Of a stretch of DNA of 64,000 nt, positions 62,704 to 64,000 are shown piece by piece (position 1 is the first letter of the stretch; each line of letters opens with the position of its first letter). The DNA lies in NCBI GenBank assembly GCA_030622545.1, contig JAUXGA010000004.1, positions 154,943 through 218,942 of the forward strand. The letters are read 5' to 3'. The notes under the pieces were generated by a model that worked only from the letters and a program-made list of their open reading frames with translations, was not told the DNA's origin and ran no database searches. Source of the stretch: a bacterium. Lineage in GTDB: Bacteria; Electryoneota; RPQS01; DYHQ01. The position numbers and the translations under genes are program-made.

Positions 62704-63498
62704 CTATGACTCAAGCGAAACAGGCACTGCGCCTTCCTTTGCCTTGCCGCCCTTTCGGGGTTCCGGTGCAGACTGAATCGTTTCCCACAAAGGCCACACC
62801 ACCCACGCGTCGTAGCTGGTGAACCATGAAGGTCGAGCGCCAATCGGCCGGTAGTCGCCATAAGCGGTTGGCTCCAAAAACGTCCAACCTGTGCCGAGGT
62901 TATCGTAATCATGCGGCGCCCAATCCGGATCAGTTATCGCCAGCGCAACGTGAACAGAATTGTAATAGGTATCCCAGAAAATGGCGATGCCGGTCGCGTA
63001 ACCTAAATTTTCCAACAGCGCCGCGCCTAAAGTCGCCATATCACCGGAATTCCGCCCGCCGGTGACAAGCGATTCCAGCGGATAATGAAAAGGCAGGCTC
63101 ACATCGAAATCCGCGCCGGGACTGGTTTCCTGCAGGTAACTCACCGTTAACGGCAACAAATCACACCCCCGGCAACTTCGCCACGCGAGTTCATAAATCC
63201 CATCGGCGATATCTCCCGCCTCGACATACCCCGGACCCAACGCATAGGAAACGAGCTCACCATAATATTCCTCATGTGGGATCCGCGGGGTATGCCGTGC
63301 GGTTTGATAATCATCTTCAAATAACGTTAAATCAAGATAATACATCGTCCCACTGAACCACCATTCATAGCCGATGGTTATCGTTGCCGGCGAGGGCGGC
63401 GGTGGAGGCGGTGGCGGTGGCGGCGAAAGAACATTGACCTCGCAACCCGACAGAAACAGAATAAAAGCGAGGATAAGTGGCAATAGTTTCTTTTTCAT
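62704..63498 (-). CDS. Lipoprotein with oligo-proline linker and transglutaminase-like region
   Basis: This 264-residue protein starts after GGAGGTGCCTC. A lipobox LFLSGC (Cys19) is followed by a run of ten or more Pro codons, a stall-prone tract that would need EF-P, then an extracellular or periplasmic domain. Within it RNSGDMATLGAALLENLGYA and NSVHVALAITDPDW recall the Cys-helix and His-Asp parts of transglutaminase-like folds, but Ser stands where the catalytic Cys is expected. I suspect a non-catalytic or modified member; the family assignment is tentative. Its end is rich in K/E and has no clear motif. Confidence 0.6.
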   Translation of the reverse strand: MKKKLLPLILAFILFLSGCEVNVLSPPPPPPPPPPSPATITIGYEWWFSGTMYYLDLTLFEDDYQTARHTPRIPHEEYYGELVSYALGPGYVEAGDIADGIYELAWRSCRGCDLLPLTVSYLQETSPGADFDVSLPFHYPLESLVTGGRNSGDMATLGAALLENLGYATGIAIFWDTYYNSVHVALAITDPDWAPHDYDNLGTGWTFLEPTAYGDYRPIGARPSWFTSYDAWVVWPLWETIQSAPEPRKGGKAKEGAVPVSLES

Positions 63499-63682
63499 GA
63501 GGCACCTCCGGTAAGCTCTGTTGTCTCAATCATTAGACCCCACGCGTTGCTATTTGGTTGAATTTGAATTTAATATTTTGTTTATCATAAACATAGACTA
63601 CCTTCTATAGACTTCCAAGGACAGAGGATTCGGTTTGGTGAATCATAGAAATTATATGACAAAGAATTCGCGTGCGAAGATG

Positions 63683-63711
63683 TTGATTTTTAGAAATATT
63701 TTTTGTATAAT
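63683..63711 (+). promoter_or_regulatory. Promoter of the tRNA-Asn gene
   Basis: -35 TTGATT (63683-63688), 17 bp, -10 TATAAT (63706-63711), ending 9 bp before the tRNA. The -10 is perfect consensus and the spacer is exactly 17 bp. Confidence 0.85.
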
Positions 63712-63720
63712 ACGGGTTCT

Positions 63721-63792
63721 TCCGGAGTAGCTCAATGGTAGAGCGGGTGGCTGTTAACCACTAGGTTGGGGGTTCAAGTCCCTCCTCCGGAG
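63721..63792 (+). tRNA. tRNA-Asn (anticodon GTT)
   Basis: The 72-nt gene folds into a full cloverleaf: acceptor TCCGGAG/CTCCGGA, D-stem GCTC/GAGC, anticodon stem GGTGG/CCACT with loop CTGTTAA (anticodon GTT), a five-base variable region and T-arm GGGGG-TTCAAGT-CCCTC, discriminator G. The CCA end is not encoded here (the next bases are CATG). It is not part of a visible tRNA cluster. Its 3' end is repeated 85 bp downstream, where CCA does follow. Confidence 0.93.
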
Positions 63793-63878
63793 CATGATAT
63801 ATCTAAGAAGAATACTTGAGGGTCATAGTTAATCCACCAGTACTGGTGGATTGGGGGTTCAAGTCCCTCCTCCGGAGC
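63766..63878 (+). repeat. Direct duplication of the tRNA-Asn 3' end (28 bp)
   Basis: The block beginning TTGGGGGTTCAAGTCCCTCC is identical over 28 bp at 63766-63793 (end of the tRNA) and 63851-63878. The second copy is followed by CA, completing an encoded CCA tail. Between the copies lie 57 bp including the palindrome at 63831-63852. This is the arrangement left by integration into a tRNA 3' end. Confidence 0.85.
63831..63852. repeat. 22-bp perfect palindrome between the tRNA 3' copies
   Basis: The half-site AATCCACCAGT is followed at once by its exact reverse complement. It abuts the second copy of the tRNA 3' end. It could be a recombinase or regulator site, or part of a folded RNA spacer between tRNA and terminator. 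Confidence 0.75.
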
Positions 63879-63885
63879 CAGATGC

Positions 63886-63920
63886 AAAACCACGAACAGC
63901 CATAGGTTCGCGGTTTTCTA
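63886..63920 (+). terminator. Probable terminator after the tRNA-Asn locus
   Basis: The arms AAAACCACGAAC and GTTCGCGGTTTT pair with one A-C type mismatch around an 8-nt loop, and CTATTT follows. The U-run is weak, but the position 90 bp past the tRNA, after the displaced tRNA 3' end and CCA, fits the original tRNA terminator. The last 80 bases of the window hold nothing else I can support. Confidence 0.55.
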
Positions 63921-64000
63921 TTTAGAACAAATCCTAAAACATTGCAGTCATTTCGCAACGCTAAGCCTGAGTTCTGTCTCTGCTTGCGGGAAGGATGCAA

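Noticed and set aside
63803..64000. Minus-strand ORF reading RRRDLNPQ
   Set aside because: This peptide comes from translating the reverse of tRNA 3' sequence (the duplicated tRNA-Asn end); it is not a gene.
1..64000. CRISPR array, prophage or transposase
   Set aside because: No regularly spaced direct repeats, phage structural genes, integrase or transposase motifs were seen in any frame I read.

Overview
The window looks like a piece of chromosome from an uncultured Gram-negative (diderm) bacterium. Envelope genes support this: an LptE-like lipoprotein, an outer-membrane barrel protein, a periplasmic PpiD/SurA-type chaperone, an AMIN-type amidase, lipoproteins and O-antigen-type polysaccharide genes. 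The complete Bat aerotolerance cluster, the DUF2723 membrane protein, the M16 peptidase and the methylmalonyl-CoA genes together recall the Fibrobacteres-Chlorobi-Bacteroidetes superphylum and its candidate phyla. That placement is an inference from gene content only. Genes are dense, most lie on the minus strand, and many overlap by exactly 4 bp (ATGA/GTGA). TTG and GTG starts are common. Several clear sigma-70-type promoters are visible, all with a 17-bp spacer.

Layout. 1-10.5 kb (minus): a response regulator cut by the window edge, an M16 peptidase, a propionyl-CoA carboxylase-type carboxyltransferase, a vWA membrane protein, tsaD, a YbbR-domain protein, a class II aldolase and serS. 10.5-16.9 kb (minus): a polysaccharide block of chain-length regulator, O-antigen ligase/polymerase, two GT4 glycosyltransferases and an initiating sugar transferase, read from its own promoter. 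17-18.9 kb: a PpiD/SurA-type foldase with promoter and terminator. 19.2-27.4 kb (plus): uvrB, a repeat-filled gap, then purD, a sigma-54 activator, lptE, tsaC, a low-molecular-weight phosphatase, a DUF3108 protein and a conserved protein of unknown function. 27.5-44.1 kb (minus): csp, lepB, lepA, a PspC-domain protein, greA, an amidase, coaX, birA, the mutase catalytic subunit, a biotin carrier, biotin carboxylase, a truncated helicase/exonuclease locus, an epimerase, a thioesterase, accA, two glycosyltransferases and purE. 44.2-48.9 kb: a barrel protein, a DUF2723 protein and a GT2. 49-57.6 kb: MoxR, DUF58 and Bat proteins in one tightly coupled run, ending in a SPOR lipoprotein. 57.8-63.5 kb: a small TPR lipoprotein, a 1290-residue hybrid sensor kinase, a candidate small RNA or small ORF, and a proline-rich lipoprotein. 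63.7-63.9 kb: a tRNA-Asn with a duplicated 3' end.

How the genes work together. Biotin carboxylase, biotin carrier, PccB-type carboxyltransferase, biotin ligase and the mutase fit a propionyl-CoA/methylmalonyl-CoA/succinyl-CoA route; the cobalamin-binding mutase part is not here. tsaC and tsaD supply two steps of t6A tRNA modification. MoxR-DUF58-BatA-E is a predicted chaperone/vWA envelope system.

The parts least explained by ordinary gene content are the palindromic repeat family in the gaps at 19.0, 21.2-21.55, 56.6, 57.8 and 62.3 kb, the scar-like tRNA-Asn 3' duplication, the promoter-hairpin/small-ORF unit at 62.5 kb, and the cut-down helicase beside an intact exonuclease domain. I saw no CRISPR array, transposase, integrase or prophage.
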